DNA of 64,000 bases, taken from Euptelea pleiosperma. Taxonomy: Eukaryota; Streptophyta; Magnoliopsida; Ranunculales; Eupteleaceae. A model generated the notes under the pieces. That model saw nothing but the letters and a program-made list of their open reading frames with translations, did no database searches and was not told the origin of the DNA. Where the stretch lies: positions 19,971,913-20,035,912 of the forward strand of contig CM068547.1 of the NCBI GenBank assembly GCA_035048495.1, written 5' to 3'. Shown here in pieces: positions 33,601-45,927 of the stretch. A program made the position numbers and the translations under genes. Each line of letters opens with the position of its first letter. Position 1 is the first letter of the stretch.

Positions 33601-36439
33601 CATTATTGCTTCCGCTTTGTTTGAGAGTGAACGTAAGAAACTTCTCGAGCTGCTCAACGAGCACAAATCTGCGATAGGTTGGACTATAGATGATATTCGA
33701 GGCATAGACCCCTCGGTGTGCCAACATCACATCTATCTCGAGGATGAATCCAAAACCTCTCGAGAACACCAGAGGAGGTTGAACCCCGTCTTGAAGGATG
33801 TAGTCCGGGATGAGGTCCATAAACTGTTAGATGCGGGTATCATTTATCCCATCTCCGATAGCAAATGGGTGAGTCCTATTCATGTCGTCCCTAAAAAGGC
33901 AGGATTCACAATTGTGGAAAATGAGAACAAGGAAATGGTCACCCAGCGCCTGAAGAAAGGGTGGAGAGTCTGCATCGATTACCGACGACTCAACACCAAT
34001 ACTAGGAAGGACCGTTTTCCTTTACCCTTCATAGACCAAATGTTGGAGAGACTAGCAGGTCACTCCTATTACTACTTCCTCGATGGTTACTCAGGGTATA
34101 ATCAAATACCCATCGCCCTTGAGGATCACGAGAAGACAACTTTCACCTGTCCCTTTGGCACTTTTGCCTACAAGCGCATGCCCTTTGGCCTCTGCAATGC
34201 ACCCGCGACCTTTCAAAGGTGTATGATGAGCATATTCTCTGACATGGTGGAAAAATTCCTCGAAGTCTTTATGGACGACTTCTCAGTCTTCGGGTCATCC
34301 TTTGATGACTGTCTGAACCATCTAGGGCTTGTACTTCAACGCTGTCAGGACAAGCAACTTGTCCTCAATTGGGAGAAATGCCACTTCATGGTGACGAAGG
34401 GCATTGTTCTGGGACATGTCATTTCCCATCAGGGCATTGAGGTCGACAAAGCTAAAATCGATATCATCTCGACCTTGCCTACTCCTAAGTCTGTGCGTGA
34501 CATCCGGTCCTTTTTGGGACACGGAGGATTCTATAGGCGATTCATCAAGGACTTCTCTCAAATCGCTCGACCTCTGTCCCATCTTCTGGCTAAAGATAGT
34601 CCTTTCGACTTTAATGCTGACTGTGTCAAGGCATTTGAGCGTCTCAAATCTGAGCTCACTACTGCGCCCATTATCCGTCCCCCGGACTAGACTCTACCTT
34701 TCGAGGTAATGTGCGATGCTTCTGACTACGCGTTAGGCGCCGTTCTAGGGCAGAGAGTTGACAAAAGGTCGCACGTGATCTACTACGCGAGCAAAACTCT
34801 TAACTCTGCCCAAATGAATTACTCTACCACTGAGAAAGAACTCCTGGCAGTAGTCTTCGCCCTTGATAAATTCTGTCAGTACCTCTTAGCCACTAAGGTG
34901 GTTGTGTACACTGATCATGCAGCCCTTCGTTATCTCATGTCGAAAAAGGAAACCAAACCTCGATTAATTCGATGGATTCTCTTACTGCAGGAATTCGACC
35001 TCGAGATTAAGGATAAGAAAGGAACTGAGAATGTAGTGGCTGATCACTTGTCTAGACTGACTTTAGAGTCATCCTTCGACACCCAGCCCATCCCTGAAAA
35101 CTTTCCAGATGAACAACTGTTCTCTATCTCCGTTCATCCATGGTATGCTGACATTGTCAACTACCTTGTCACCGAAGAAATGCCTTCACACTGGTCAAAA
35201 CAGGACAAAAGCCAATTCCTAGCAAGAGTTAAGTACTACTCTTGGGATGACCCTTATTTATATAAATACTGTCCTGACCAGATCATTCGTCTCTGTGTAC
35301 CTGAGTCGGACCAACTCAATATCTTGTCCTCATGTCATGACCAACCTTGTGGTGGTCATTTCAGCACTAAGAAGACTGCAGAAAAAGTGCTGCAATGCGG
35401 ATTCTACTGGCCTACACTATTTAAAGATGCCCATATCTACTGCAAAACCTGTCCTAATTGCCAGCATCTAGGCCGCATCTCCCAGAGGAACATGATGCCC
35501 CTCACTCCCATCCAGGTCGATGAAATATTTGACATCTGGGGCATAGACTTCATGGGCCCCTTTCCCGTTTCCTATGGTTTTGAGCACATTCTCCTTGCGG
35601 TAGACTATGTATCCAAATGGATAGAAGCCATTCCCACCAAGACCAATGACCACAAAATAGTGGTTAAATTCCTAAAGGAGTTCATCTTCGCCCGATTCGG
35701 TGCCCCTAAGGCCATCATTAGTGATGGGGGCACCCATTTTTGCAATAGGATATTCGAGAAATTAATGAAAAAGTATGGGGTAACCCACAAGGTTGCCCTA
35801 GCTTATCATCCGCAGACTAGTGGTCAAGTGGAGGTTTCTAATCGTCAGATCAAGCAGATCTTGGAGAAGACAGTCAATACCACACGTAAAGACTGGTCTA
35901 CTCGTCTCACTGATGCATTATGGGCATACAGAACCGCCTACAAGACCCCACTCAATATGTCTCCCTATCGTTTGGTCTTTGGGAAACCCTGTCATCTTCC
36001 GGTAGAGATTGAACATCGTGCCCTGTGGGCCATTAAGAAGCTCAACTTCGACCTAGACTCCGTAGGGGAGGAGCGGAAACTTCAAATGAATGAGTTAGAA
36101 GAACTCAGAAATGATGCCTACAACTTGTCCACGAATTACAAAGCAAAAATGAAGTGGATACATGACAAGAGCATCCTCAGAAAAGAGTTCCATCCAGGAC
36201 AGAAGGTCCTTCTTTATAATTCTCGTCTCCATCTCTTCCCTGGGAAACTGAAATCTAGGTGGACCGGTCCTTATACGGTCACAGCAGTCACACCCTTCGG
36301 GGCAATCACTATTGAGGATCCCAAGGATCACTCCTCATTCCAGGTCAATGGTCAGCGTCTTAAGCAATTCCATGAACTTGATGTGTCGTTCATTCAGACT
36401 TTTGAAATTGATCTCATCGATCCTGCCTATGTCGACTGA
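30683..36439 (+). pseudogene. gag-pol: Gag-pol polyprotein of element C, three in-frame stops
   Basis: A single frame of 1,918 codons plus stop with no frameshift, starting at the ATG at 30683. It is the full-length reference for the family in this window. Gag core (about 85-225), CCHC knuckle near 320, retropepsin DLGAS near 730, reverse transcriptase with FMDD near 1195, RNase H from about 1345, and integrase with zinc finger (HH near 1551-1558, CPNC near 1589), catalytic D, D, E near 1621, 1679 and 1715, and GPY near the end. Stops: TGA 31211-31213 (CGA in A and B), TAG 31955-31957 (CAG), TAG 34688-34690 (TGG). All three are C-to-T or G-to-A changes. The ORFs in other frames along this stretch are shadows. 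Confidence 0.95.
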
Positions 36440-38334
36440 TGATCCACTCAGTCTCCTGAGCTCCAACTTGGTTGGGGGTGCTGTCACCCCGTCATGTCTG
36501 GCTGAAGACGTAAAACTTAGCGCTTTCGGAAAGGCAATTCCGGTATTCCTAGAGTACATGAGTCTCATGCATTTGTTATTATTGTTATATCTTTGAAAAT
36601 GCAGGTACATTCATTCTTCCGATCATCAGGTACCACACACTGTCGAGTTTCTGCCGACTTGGTAACATCCTTCCTCAATCTTTGCATCATCATCACTGAT
36701 TTTTCATCATTTTATGTCCCGGTCATGAGCACCGAGGACGGTGTTGTATTTTGGTTGGGGGTGGAAATTTACCAAAACTCATGTTTTCATTTTGACAAAA
36801 AAAAAAAAAAAATCTTATTTTTGGGGTGATTTCCGATGTTCTCCAAAAGTTTTCTAGAATTTCAAAAATGTGTCAAATACCCTGACTTTGATTAGCTAAA
36901 AACCTTCGTTAAGTCAGTATTGAGGATGTCAATTTTTGTTTAAAGTTAGCATTGAGTCAAGTCAAGTGTGACTACAGCAGGTTTGAAAACTCAGAAAAAA
37001 TCAGATTCGGCACAATTGTACACTATCAACATCAGAGTCATCCTAAGTTTGGAAATTCTAGAGATCCTGTGAGAAGAATTGTGGAGACCTAACCCAGTAA
37101 GCTTTCGAGCCTTTAATCATTTCAGAGAGTATACATTAATCCTGAGTCACAAGATGACTCACTATTCTTCATGCCCGCAATATTCGTTGAGAGATCTCAT
37201 TATCTTTTGCTTCGATCATAAAACTCGGAACGACATCAACATTGGATTACTACGACAGAACCTTCTCTGTATCCAGTCAAGACAGTATGCATGATAGTGC
37301 AAACCCTAGAAAATGATTTAGGCCATTTTTCTGAACCATTCAGCCTTTTTACTCACCTGAATTATACTTCACTAGAAACCCCTTGAGCCGTTCTATAAAA
37401 GCCTTTTCTTTGTAAACCCATCAACCTAAAACCCAGTCTAGCTACGAAGCATGACTGGCTACTCGTATTTTGAGATGGACAAAAAAAGAATAACTGATGT
37501 GTATACCGTGAAAAGAAAAGTAAAGAAAAAAAAATCAAAAGGAAAAGAAAGTGGTTCAAGCTGAAAACAAAATATGGAAAGAAAGTATGAAGAAGAGCTG
37601 AAAAGAAATTGAGCAGAAATATCAAGAAAAAGAGAAAAATACGAAAAAAGGAAAAAGAACTAGATAATGGTGTTACGTCGTAGGAAAAATTCAAGAAAAT
37701 GGCAATATCCTCTCAAGATCTTTGAAATCCTGTATTCCTTTATCTCTCTACACCTGACCTAAGCCTCATTACAACCCAGGAAAGTCCTACTTGATTCTAG
37801 GATAGTACGATCATAAAATGTGGAGATTGGAGAAAGAGAATCTATAGAGTTTGATCTGACGTTTCCGAGTGAAGTGGTATTCCAATCATGAGATCTTCTT
37901 CTGTTAAAGATGTCCTTCCTTCAAATAAAACATATGTGAGATCTTTTGCCTCTTTATATTAAATACATCTCCTCGCATATAAATTGAGAGAAAAGAAGAA
38001 AACCCTTCTCGTGTGATTCTATTCTGAGTGCTGAACATGTGAGATTTGAGGTCGAGGCATAAAAACTTAGAGGTGATCTGAAAATCTTTACTGTCGGATG
38101 ATGAGAATGTTGAGCACACACACACGCAGAGTCTGACTATTCTGGGTCATGATTATCAGTCTGTAGTCTTGCCAAAACTTTCAAACTCTTCGCTAACATG
38201 TAACTGTTTTTGCATCCATTCAATGATATGACGAACGGTGTTTTCCCGGAGCTAATATGAAAAAGTGTGCAGCATGTGCAGAGCCCTTTTAAGCTCATTT
38301 ATTTTGCACTAATTGCCAAGGATTGGCAATATGC
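36440..38334 (+). other. Non-coding spacer of element C between pol and PPT
   Basis: Same layout as in A: TTGGTTGGGGGTG at 36468-36480, again at 36751-36763, an A tract near 36797-36811, TATAAAA at 37394-37400. No env-like ORF. Confidence 0.75.
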
Positions 38335-38347
38335 TGGTTGGGGGTTG
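38335..38347 (+). promoter_or_regulatory. Polypurine tract of element C
   Basis: TGGTTGGGGGTTG abutting the 3' LTR start at 38348. Confidence 0.75.
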
Positions 38348-39568
38348 TGATATTCGCTCAAAAGTGCTTATTTTAAGCAATTATCCTTTTAGCATTATCG
38401 CACTCTCCTACGTAAAACTGCTCTAATTATCCACTTTTCTACGTAAGAGTCTATCTCATTGCGTAGAACACACTTTTCTGGACGAAATGGTATATTTGCA
38501 TGCATTAAACACATTTTTAGAAGTTTAGATATTAAGCCGTTCTGATTAAGTCTCATTACGCGCTTCTTCTGTCGCAGGAAACTCTGATTGGATGATTCTC
38601 GAGACTTGTGGGCCCACATGGACCATGAAAGCCCATTATCAAAGCTTAAAGAGTCCACAGGCTATGTCTAGAAGATATGAGCCTATTACGGGCTGAACAA
38701 GGGGATCGAAGAGCTGGCCCAAGGAACCACGAGAGCGGGAGAGCTGATAACCAAGAGAAGGACCAAAGCATTTAAAGCCACATCAAATGATGGCCTACTC
38801 TACTGGCAAAGCGCAAGTGAAGAACAATGGAAAACCAGGGTTCATGACCCTCTGCCAATACTTTTTCTGATATTTTCTCTCTCATCTCTCCTTATTCTCT
38901 CTCTCTTCATTTCTCGGTCTTCGAATCTATTGACTTAACCCCAGAACTCCTGCTCATTGGCTCTGTCTCATCTCCCTTAGCTTTCTGACCGTTGGATCTT
39001 CTATAGGGCCGTTGAATCTCTATAGATCGCCATCTGACCTATCAATTCTATGCATCCGACCATCCGATCGTGCTACCGATCAGTCGACCATCCATCCTAT
39101 CAACCACCCGATCTCCATTGTAAAATATCAGTCCCTAAGGCAGGTTTGATTGTAGAGAAATGCCTCAGATGGTTGATTGTGGCTAAGAGCGTAGAGCTCG
39201 ATTTCCGAAGAAAGGAAAATACATTTTTCCTTGATGGGTATTTCAAGGGGAAAATGCATTTTTCTCCCCTGGCAACCAAACGCACCCTAACCCACATCCA
39301 TCGAGCCCAGTGGCCCACTATCATTCTCACCTACCTTCTGGCCCATGGCCGATGCACTCTGGGCCCACGATTTTTAGCATTCCCATTGGCCAACCACTGG
39401 CCAACACGTGGCATCAGCTCTTGGCCTAGTGGTCATGGCCAAACGGCCCATTAACCTCGAGCCCAAGCCCGCAAAACCCCTGGTTCAAAAATAAAAATAA
39501 AAATAAAATAATAATAAAAAAAAAATAAAAAAAAATAAAAAAAAAATAAAAAATAAAAAATTTCTTTT

Positions 39569-39608
39569 AGAAACCGTGAATTTCTAAGTTTAGAAACCCA
39601 CGGTTTCT
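39569..39608 (+). other. Inverted repeat next to the presumed promoter of the C LTR
   Basis: AGAAACCGTG and CACGGTTTCT, 10-bp perfect arms with a 20-nt loop, just before TTAAGGAGAGGGTTAAAAAC. Its sequence is unrelated to the palindrome at this place in D, S and G. Confidence 0.7.
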
Positions 39609-39781
39609 ACTTAAGGAGAGGGTTAAAAACCCTTCGGCTCTCTCTTCTTCCGCCCCCGCTCGGACACCCTTTCCTCCTCTTCCCTTTCCCCTTCTTCTTC
39701 TCCTCCGGCGTGCCATCGCCGGTGAGGAGTGGAGCTTCTTCTTCTTCTTCTTCTTCTTCTTCTTCTTTTCTTCTTCTGTTG

Positions 39782-39807
39782 CTGGAGTTGCAGTTCTGCA
39801 ACTCCGG
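39782..39807 (+). other. LTR hairpin, CTGGAG/CTCCGG (C 3' LTR)
   Basis: CTGGAGTTGCAG / CTGCAACTCCGG with a 2-nt loop; one pair is a T-G wobble. Confidence 0.8.
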
Positions 39808-39941
39808 CCGGCGAACCGAGCTCCACCACCATCCTCACCACAGCGAGCTGGTGAGGGTCCTCCCCCTCTCCTCCTATCCTTCTTCTTCCTCTTCGTTTTC
39901 TTCTTCTTCTTCTTCTTCTTCTTCGTTTTCTTCTTCTTTTG

Positions 39942-39967
39942 CCGGAGTTGTAGGTCTGCAACTCCGG
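39942..39967 (+). other. LTR hairpin (C 3' LTR, second)
   Basis: CCGGAGTTGTAG / CTGCAACTCCGG, one T-G wobble relative to the 5' LTR copy at 27535. Confidence 0.8.
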
Positions 39968-40222
39968 CCGGCGAACTGTGCTCCACCACCGTCCTCTTCA
40001 CAGCATGCTACGGTGAGCCCTTCTCACATTCTATTCCTCTCTTCTATCCTCTCTATCTTCCCTCAACACGTTACACAACTCTTACCTCTCTCTTCACCGT
40101 TCTTTCCACTCCAAGAAGAGGAGCCGTCAGCCACCACCGTCCTCCATTAGAGGCCTGCAACCACAACCTCTTGGTCCGCCACCATCACCAGCGACCGCCC
40201 TCTCCTTCATCTCCAACGGTTG

Positions 40223-40247
40223 CTGGAGTTGCAACCTGCAACTCCAG
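40223..40247 (+). other. LTR hairpin (C 3' LTR, third)
   Basis: CTGGAGTTGCA / TGCAACTCCAG, 3-nt loop, same as 27816-27840. Confidence 0.85.
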
Positions 40248-41399
40248 TCCGTCAAGTTGCCTCCCACACCGCTGTCGTCTCCCCCTCTCAAAAGAAAAGA
40301 GATAAAAAAATAAAAAAATAAAAAAAAAAGAGAGGAAGAAAGAAATATAAAAAGAAAAAATCAGAAAAGAGAAGAAGAAGAAAGAGGGGAGGAATATCCT
40401 CACCTGGTTCATCCGCCTCCTCCACCATCTCCTTGAGCCAACTCACGGCTTGCTCTTTGCTGCACTCACCACCCCCATGGATTCCACCACCGTTACATCC
40501 TCAACAAGCTGCTGCTACACCAGTGCAAATCTTGCAAGCAGCACCTCCCTGAATCCTCTCTAAGCCGTTCTCTCCCCGGCCAAAACCTACAAGCTACTGC
40601 ACTGCCCTTCTGCTCTCCATTCAAGTTGGCAGTCGGATTGCAACTCCACATCAAGCATCGCACCTCCACCATCATCTTCTCTCGGTGATCATGGCGAATC
40701 ACCACACATGTGCTGCCTCCTTTCCCTACACCATCATCATCACCATCTCCCCGTCACCATGATCAACACGGGCACATCCAACAGTGGTTCAAAATGGTAA
40801 CAATTAACCTTCTCTCACTCCATTCTCTCATCTTTTCTCTCTCTAAGGTAGACACCTCTTTCTCTCTCTAACTCTTTGTTTTTTTTTTAGGTTTCTTCAT
40901 TTCTCTCTCTTCTTTTTCTTCTTTACTTCTTTCTCTAAAATCTCTATTTATTTTCTCTCTCTAAGCTCTTTCTTTCTCTCTCTAGCTTAGCTTCTCTTTT
41001 GTATTGCTTTTTAGATAATTTTTCTTTTGTTTATTCAACTTTTGTAGGCATTTTAAATATATTAATGAATTTTAGTTTGATTATCATGTTGTGGTTCTCC
41101 TTCAATCTTCTTTGAATGTTTGTTGATCTACTTTGTAGTTTGATAAATTCTCTCTCTAAAAATTACTGAAAATGTTTGAAATCAACCCACCATTCTCACC
41201 CCTCAATCAATTTCTGGGAAAAATTCATCATTTTATGTTCTTGAATTACGCAAACTAACCCCGAGTGCGGATCGATATCCGACACGAATCCCTATACAAA
41301 GCCTGTAATTTTGCAGGAATTTTGAGGCTCGGATCAAATTACAAATCTTGTTGATTCTAGGGTTTCCGTAACCAACGACGCGGAAAAAACCTACTTTCA

Positions 41400-43279
41400 G
41401 GGGTGTCTGTCACTCCCGTTGTGTCTGGCTGACGACGTAAAACTTAGCGCTTTCGGAAAGGCAATTCCGGTATTCCTAGAGTACATGAGTCTCATGCATT
41501 TGTTATTACTGTTATATCATTAGAAATGCAGGTACATCCGATCATTAGGTACCACACACTGTCGAGTTTCTACCCACTTGGTAACATCCTCCCTGAACCT
41601 TTGCATCATCATCACCGATTTTTCATCATTTTATATCCCGGTCATGAGCACCGAGGACGGTGCTATATTTTGGTTGGGGGTGGGGTATTTACCAAAACTC
41701 ATGTCTTCATTTTGAAAAAAAAAAAAAAATAAATAAATAAATAAATAAACTTCTTGTTTTTGGGGTGATTTCTGATGTTCTCCAAAAGTTTTCTAGAATT
41801 TCAAAAATGTGTCAAATACCCTGACTTTGATGAGCTGAAAACCTCCGTTAAGTCAATATTGAGGATGTCAATTTTTGTTTAAAGTTGGCGTTGAGTCAAG
41901 TCAAGTGTGACTACAGCAGGTTTGAAAACTTAGAAAAACTCAGATTCGGCACAATTGTACACTATCAACATCAGAGTCATCCTAAGTTTAGAAATTCTAG
42001 AGATCCTGTGAGAAGAATTGTGGAGACCTAACCCTGTGAGCTTTCGAGCCTTTAATCATTTCAGAGGGTTATACAACAAATTTGAGTCACTAGATGACTC
42101 AATATTCTTCATGCCCGCAATATTCGTTGAGAGATCTCATTATCTTTTGCTTCGATCATAAAACTCGGAACGACATCAAAATTGGATTATTACAATAGAA
42201 CCTTCTCTGTATCCAGTCAAGACAGTATGCATGGTAGTGCAAACCCTAGAAAATGATTTAGGCCATTTTTCTGAACCGTTCAGCCTTTTTACTCACCTGA
42301 ATTATACTTCACTAGAAACCCTTGAGCCCTTCTATAAAAACCTTTTCTTTGTAAACCCATCAACCTAAAACCCAGTCAAGCTATGAAGCATGACTGGCTA
42401 CCCTTATTTTGAGATGGACAAAAGAATAACTGATGTGGGTATACCGTGAAAAGAAAAGTAAAGAAGAAAAATCAAAAAAAAAAAAAAAGTGGTTCAAGCT
42501 GAAAACAAAATATGGAAAGAAAGTATGAAAAAGAGCTGAAAAGAAATTGAGCAGTCTCAGAAATATCAAGAAAAAGAGAAAAATACGAAAAAAAAGAAGG
42601 AAAAAGAACCAGATAATGGTGTTACGCCGTAGGAAAAATGCAAGAAAATGGCAATATCCTCTCAAGATCTTTGAAATCCTGTATCCCTTTATCTCTCTAC
42701 ACTTGACCTAAGCCTCATTACAACCCAAGAAAGTCCTATTTGATTCTAGGGTAGCACGATCATAAAATGTGGAGATTGGAGAAGGAGAAGCTATAGAGTT
42801 TGATCTGACGTTCCCGAGTGAAGTGGTATTCCAATCATGAGATCTTCTTCTGTTAAAGATGTCCTTCCTTTAAATAATACATATGTGAGATCTTTGCTTT
42901 CATATATCAACACATCTCCTCACATATAAATTGAGAGAAAAGAAGAAAACCCTTCTTGTGTGATTCTATTGTGAGTGCTAAACATGTGAGATTTGTGGTC
43001 GAGGCAGAAAAACTTAGAGGTGATCTGGAAATCTTTACTGTCGGATGATGAGAATGTTGAGCACACACACATGCAGAGTCTGACTATTCTGGGTCATGAT
43101 TATCAGTCTGTAGTCTTGCCAAAACTTTCAAACTCTTCGCTAGCATGTAACTGTTTTTGCATCCATTCAATGATTTGACGAACGGTGTTTTCCCAGAGCT
43201 AATGTGAAAGTGTGCAGCATGTGCAGAGCCCTTTTAAGCTCATTTATTTCGCACTAATTGTGAAGGATTGGCAATATGC
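41400..43279 (+). other. Non-coding spacer of element D (rest of D internal region lies beyond C)
   Basis: Begins GGGGTG, inside the first PPT-like motif, where C inserted. The second motif is at 41670-41682, an A tract with AAAT repeats near 41716-41748, and TATAAAA at 42333-42339. Gag-pol of D is not in the window. No ORF of note on the plus strand. Confidence 0.8.
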
Positions 43280-43292
43280 TGGTTGGGGGTTG
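43280..43292 (+). promoter_or_regulatory. Polypurine tract of element D
   Basis: TGGTTGGGGGTTG directly before the 3' LTR start. Confidence 0.7.
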
Positions 43293-44301
43293 TGATATTC
43301 GCTCAAAAGTGCTTATTTTAAGCAATTATCCTTTTAGCGTTATTGCATTCTCCTACGTTAAAATGCTCTATTTATCTACTTTTCTACGTAAGAGTCTCTT
43401 TTGTTGCGTAGAACACATTTTTCTGGACGAAATGGTATATTTGCATGCATTAAACACATTTTCGGAAGTCTAGACATGAAGTCATTCTGATAGAGTCTCA
43501 TTACGCGCTTCTTCTGTCGTAAGAAACCCCGATGGGACAATTCTCGAGACTTGCAAGCCCACATCGATCAGGGAAGCCCATTATCAAAGCTTAAAGAGCC
43601 CACATGCTATGACTAGAAGATATGGGCCAAATATGGGCTGAATAAGAGGACCAAAAACCGGCCCAAAGAACGAAGAGAGTAGGAGAGCCAATGACCAAAA
43701 GATGGACCAAAGCGTTTAAAGCCACATGAGTCAGCAAGGAATGATAGTCTACTCTACTGGAGAAGCGTGAGGATGGTCACAATGAAGACCAGGGTTCCAG
43801 ACCCTCTGCCAATACTTTTATCTCCATTTTCTGATACTTTCTCTCTCATCTCTCCTTATTCTCTCTCTCTCTTCATCTTTCGGTCCTCGAATCTACTGAC
43901 CTAACCCCAGAACTCCTGCCCATCGACTCTATCTCATCTCCTTTAGCTTTCTGACCGTTGGATCTTTCATCGGACCATTGATCTTCAATCGGACAGTTGG
44001 ATCTCTCTAGATCCGTTGATCTACCAATCTGGGTCCCAATCAAGTCACCATCCATCCGATCGCCATCAGACTGTCTGTCACATCATCTTGTGAGACGATG
44101 GACATCATCAATCCATGTGGGCCAGTAGCCAGGCCCATCATCATCGACCCGCTGTCCGACCAGTTAGTGGACCCCGTGAATTTCAAAATAATTTTAATTA
44201 AATTTTAAAAAATGGGGGGTCCACTAAATGGGGACATTCCCCAAAGAAAAGTAGTGTTTTACTTAATAAAAAAAAAAATTATTTTTTTTATTTCAAAAAT
44301 T

Positions 44302-44329
44302 CCCTAATTTCCATTAATGGAAACTAGGG
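44302..44329 (+). other. Palindrome upstream of the D LTR TATA box
   Basis: Imperfect 28-bp palindrome centred on CCATTAATGG with outer CCCTA/TAGGG, three bases before TTTAAAAGGGG. Perfect in G, one pair broken in S. Confidence 0.75.
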
Positions 44330-45209
44330 AGCTTTAAAAGGGGAAGGAGAAGGGTTCTTTGGAACCCTAATCCCCCTCCTTATTGCTCCCTTCTCTCCCC
44401 AAGAAACACAACCACGTTTTCGCCTCTTCTTCTCCTTTCTTCTCCTTCTCCTTCTCCTTCTTCTTCTTCTTCTTCTTCTTCTTCTTCTCCACCGTCTTCC
44501 ATGCAGGCTCCTCCCTACTGTCACTGTTGATGCTACAACACAGCCTATAACCAGGATCGGTTTCATCCCTTGCTTATCACCGATCTGCTCCTTAAGGTAA
44601 GCCTCTACCCCTCTCTCTCTTCATCTCCTGTCCGTCTCTCTCTCAACGTCCTCCCATCTTCTTTCCCTTCCTCCGGGCAGACCTGCAACTCCAGTAAGTC
44701 TGTAACAAACCGTTATTTCCACATCGCCCTTCATTGGTCCCACTACTTGCAGACCTGTAGGGCAGCCAACTCAACGGCTTAACAAGCCTCTCCTCGCTGC
44801 TGGTTCATCACGGCAACATGCAACCCACTTGCGTTCCACTCGAAGGTACCAAAATGGTTTGAGAAACCATTAAAACCCACGACCGTTTTACATCTCTCCC
44901 CTCTTTCCAATCTTCGCCACCTCTCCCCTTCTCTTCATCTCGAGAACCTTGCTCCCCAACGACAACATTCTTCTCCATGCTACTGCCATCTAAACCTGAA
45001 ACCGTTTCCATTCACCACCAGTATACAACGGTTGCTTCTCAACCAACAGGAACCGCTTTGGTTTGAAACTCGCCTACAACTACAAGAGTACCACCTGCAA
45101 GGACCGGCCAGTCCCTTCTTCTTCCTCCAGTTGAACCAAGTGCATCATCTACATGCTCAAAGGTTGATCAATGGTTTCACAGCCATGTGAACCTCCATCT
45201 CTTCGACCA

Positions 45210-45228
45210 AGTTGCAAGCCTGCAACTT
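45210..45228 (+). other. LTR hairpin, AAGTTGCA variant (D 3' LTR)
   Basis: AAGTTGCA / TGCAACTT around a short loop: the same core with different outer pairs. Confidence 0.5.
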
Positions 45229-45927
45229 CTCCAAGGGCCTGAGTTCATTGTTGTCCTGTTCTTCCCAACCAGATCACCATTCGCCACTCATCTTCATGGG
45301 CTCCCTCTAAAACTCGTGAATCACCATCACCTCATAGGGTTCAACGGGCAAACTCATCTCTTGGCTGCGTGACACCCACAACATCTCCATTATCTCAGTT
45401 CTAGAACTCTCTTTCCACGTGGGTAGTGATCTTCCTCTTATGGTAAATCTAATGGTAATCCTTCCCATCACCTTCTCTATCTTCTTTACTCTCTCTCACC
45501 TCTTTCTCTCTCTAGTTTTCTCGTATTTAAGTTTTATTTGAACTTGTGTTATCATGTTTAGAATAAGTTTCGATTGAGCAGCATATTGTAACCGAGAATT
45601 TTGATAAATAAATTAGAATTTTATTTTCTTTTTTTTTTATCTTTTGAGCCATTTCAATTAATGTTAGTAGTTGCTTGAGACAAATCTCCAAATGAAAAGA
45701 GTCACTCACCATTCTCACCTTTCCATCCTTTTGTTTTTAGCAATTTTTGAGAAAAAGCTATCATTTTATGTCATTGATTTGCGTTCCCTAATTTCGAGTG
45801 CGGATCGACATCTGACACGAATCCCTATACAAAAGTTCATATTTTGCAGGAATTAAATTGGAAAAAATACAAATTTTGTTGGAATTAGGGTTTCCGTAAC
45901 CAACGACACGGGAAAATCCTAGTTTCA

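Larger units (their letters stand above)
27427..41399 (+). mobile_element. Gypsy/Athila-type element C
   Basis: Consists of the right part of the 5' LTR (27427-28967; its left part lies beyond element A, outside the window), PBS at 28970, leader, gag-pol 30683-36439, spacer, PPT and a complete 3' LTR (38348-41399). The 5' LTR part aligns with 39855-41399 with about nine substitutions and a few indels over 1.5 kb, so C is older than B. It is inserted in the post-pol spacer of element D: bases after 41399 continue the spacer sequence starting GGGGTG. Confidence 0.94.
38348..41399 (+). repeat. 3' LTR of element C
   Basis: TGATATTCGC...CTACTTTCA, 3052 bp. The first ~500 bp resemble A, D and G; the next part (about 39030-39480) matches E (54330-54700) instead. 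It contains an A/T-rich tract at 39488-39560, an inverted repeat at 39569-39608, TTC repeats and three hairpins (39782, 39942, 40223). Confidence 0.95.
43293..45927 (+). repeat. 3' LTR of element D
   Basis: TGATATTCGC...CTAGTTTCA, 2635 bp, with U3 tandem repeats at 43953-44010, a palindrome at 44302-44329, TATA-like TTTAAAAGGGG at 44333-44343, a TTC stretch near 44456-44488 and AATAAA at 45607-45612. The downstream centre differs from A; a weaker hairpin AAGTTGCA/TGCAACTT lies at 45210-45228. Right flank GTTGA could be the TSD. Confidence 0.94.
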
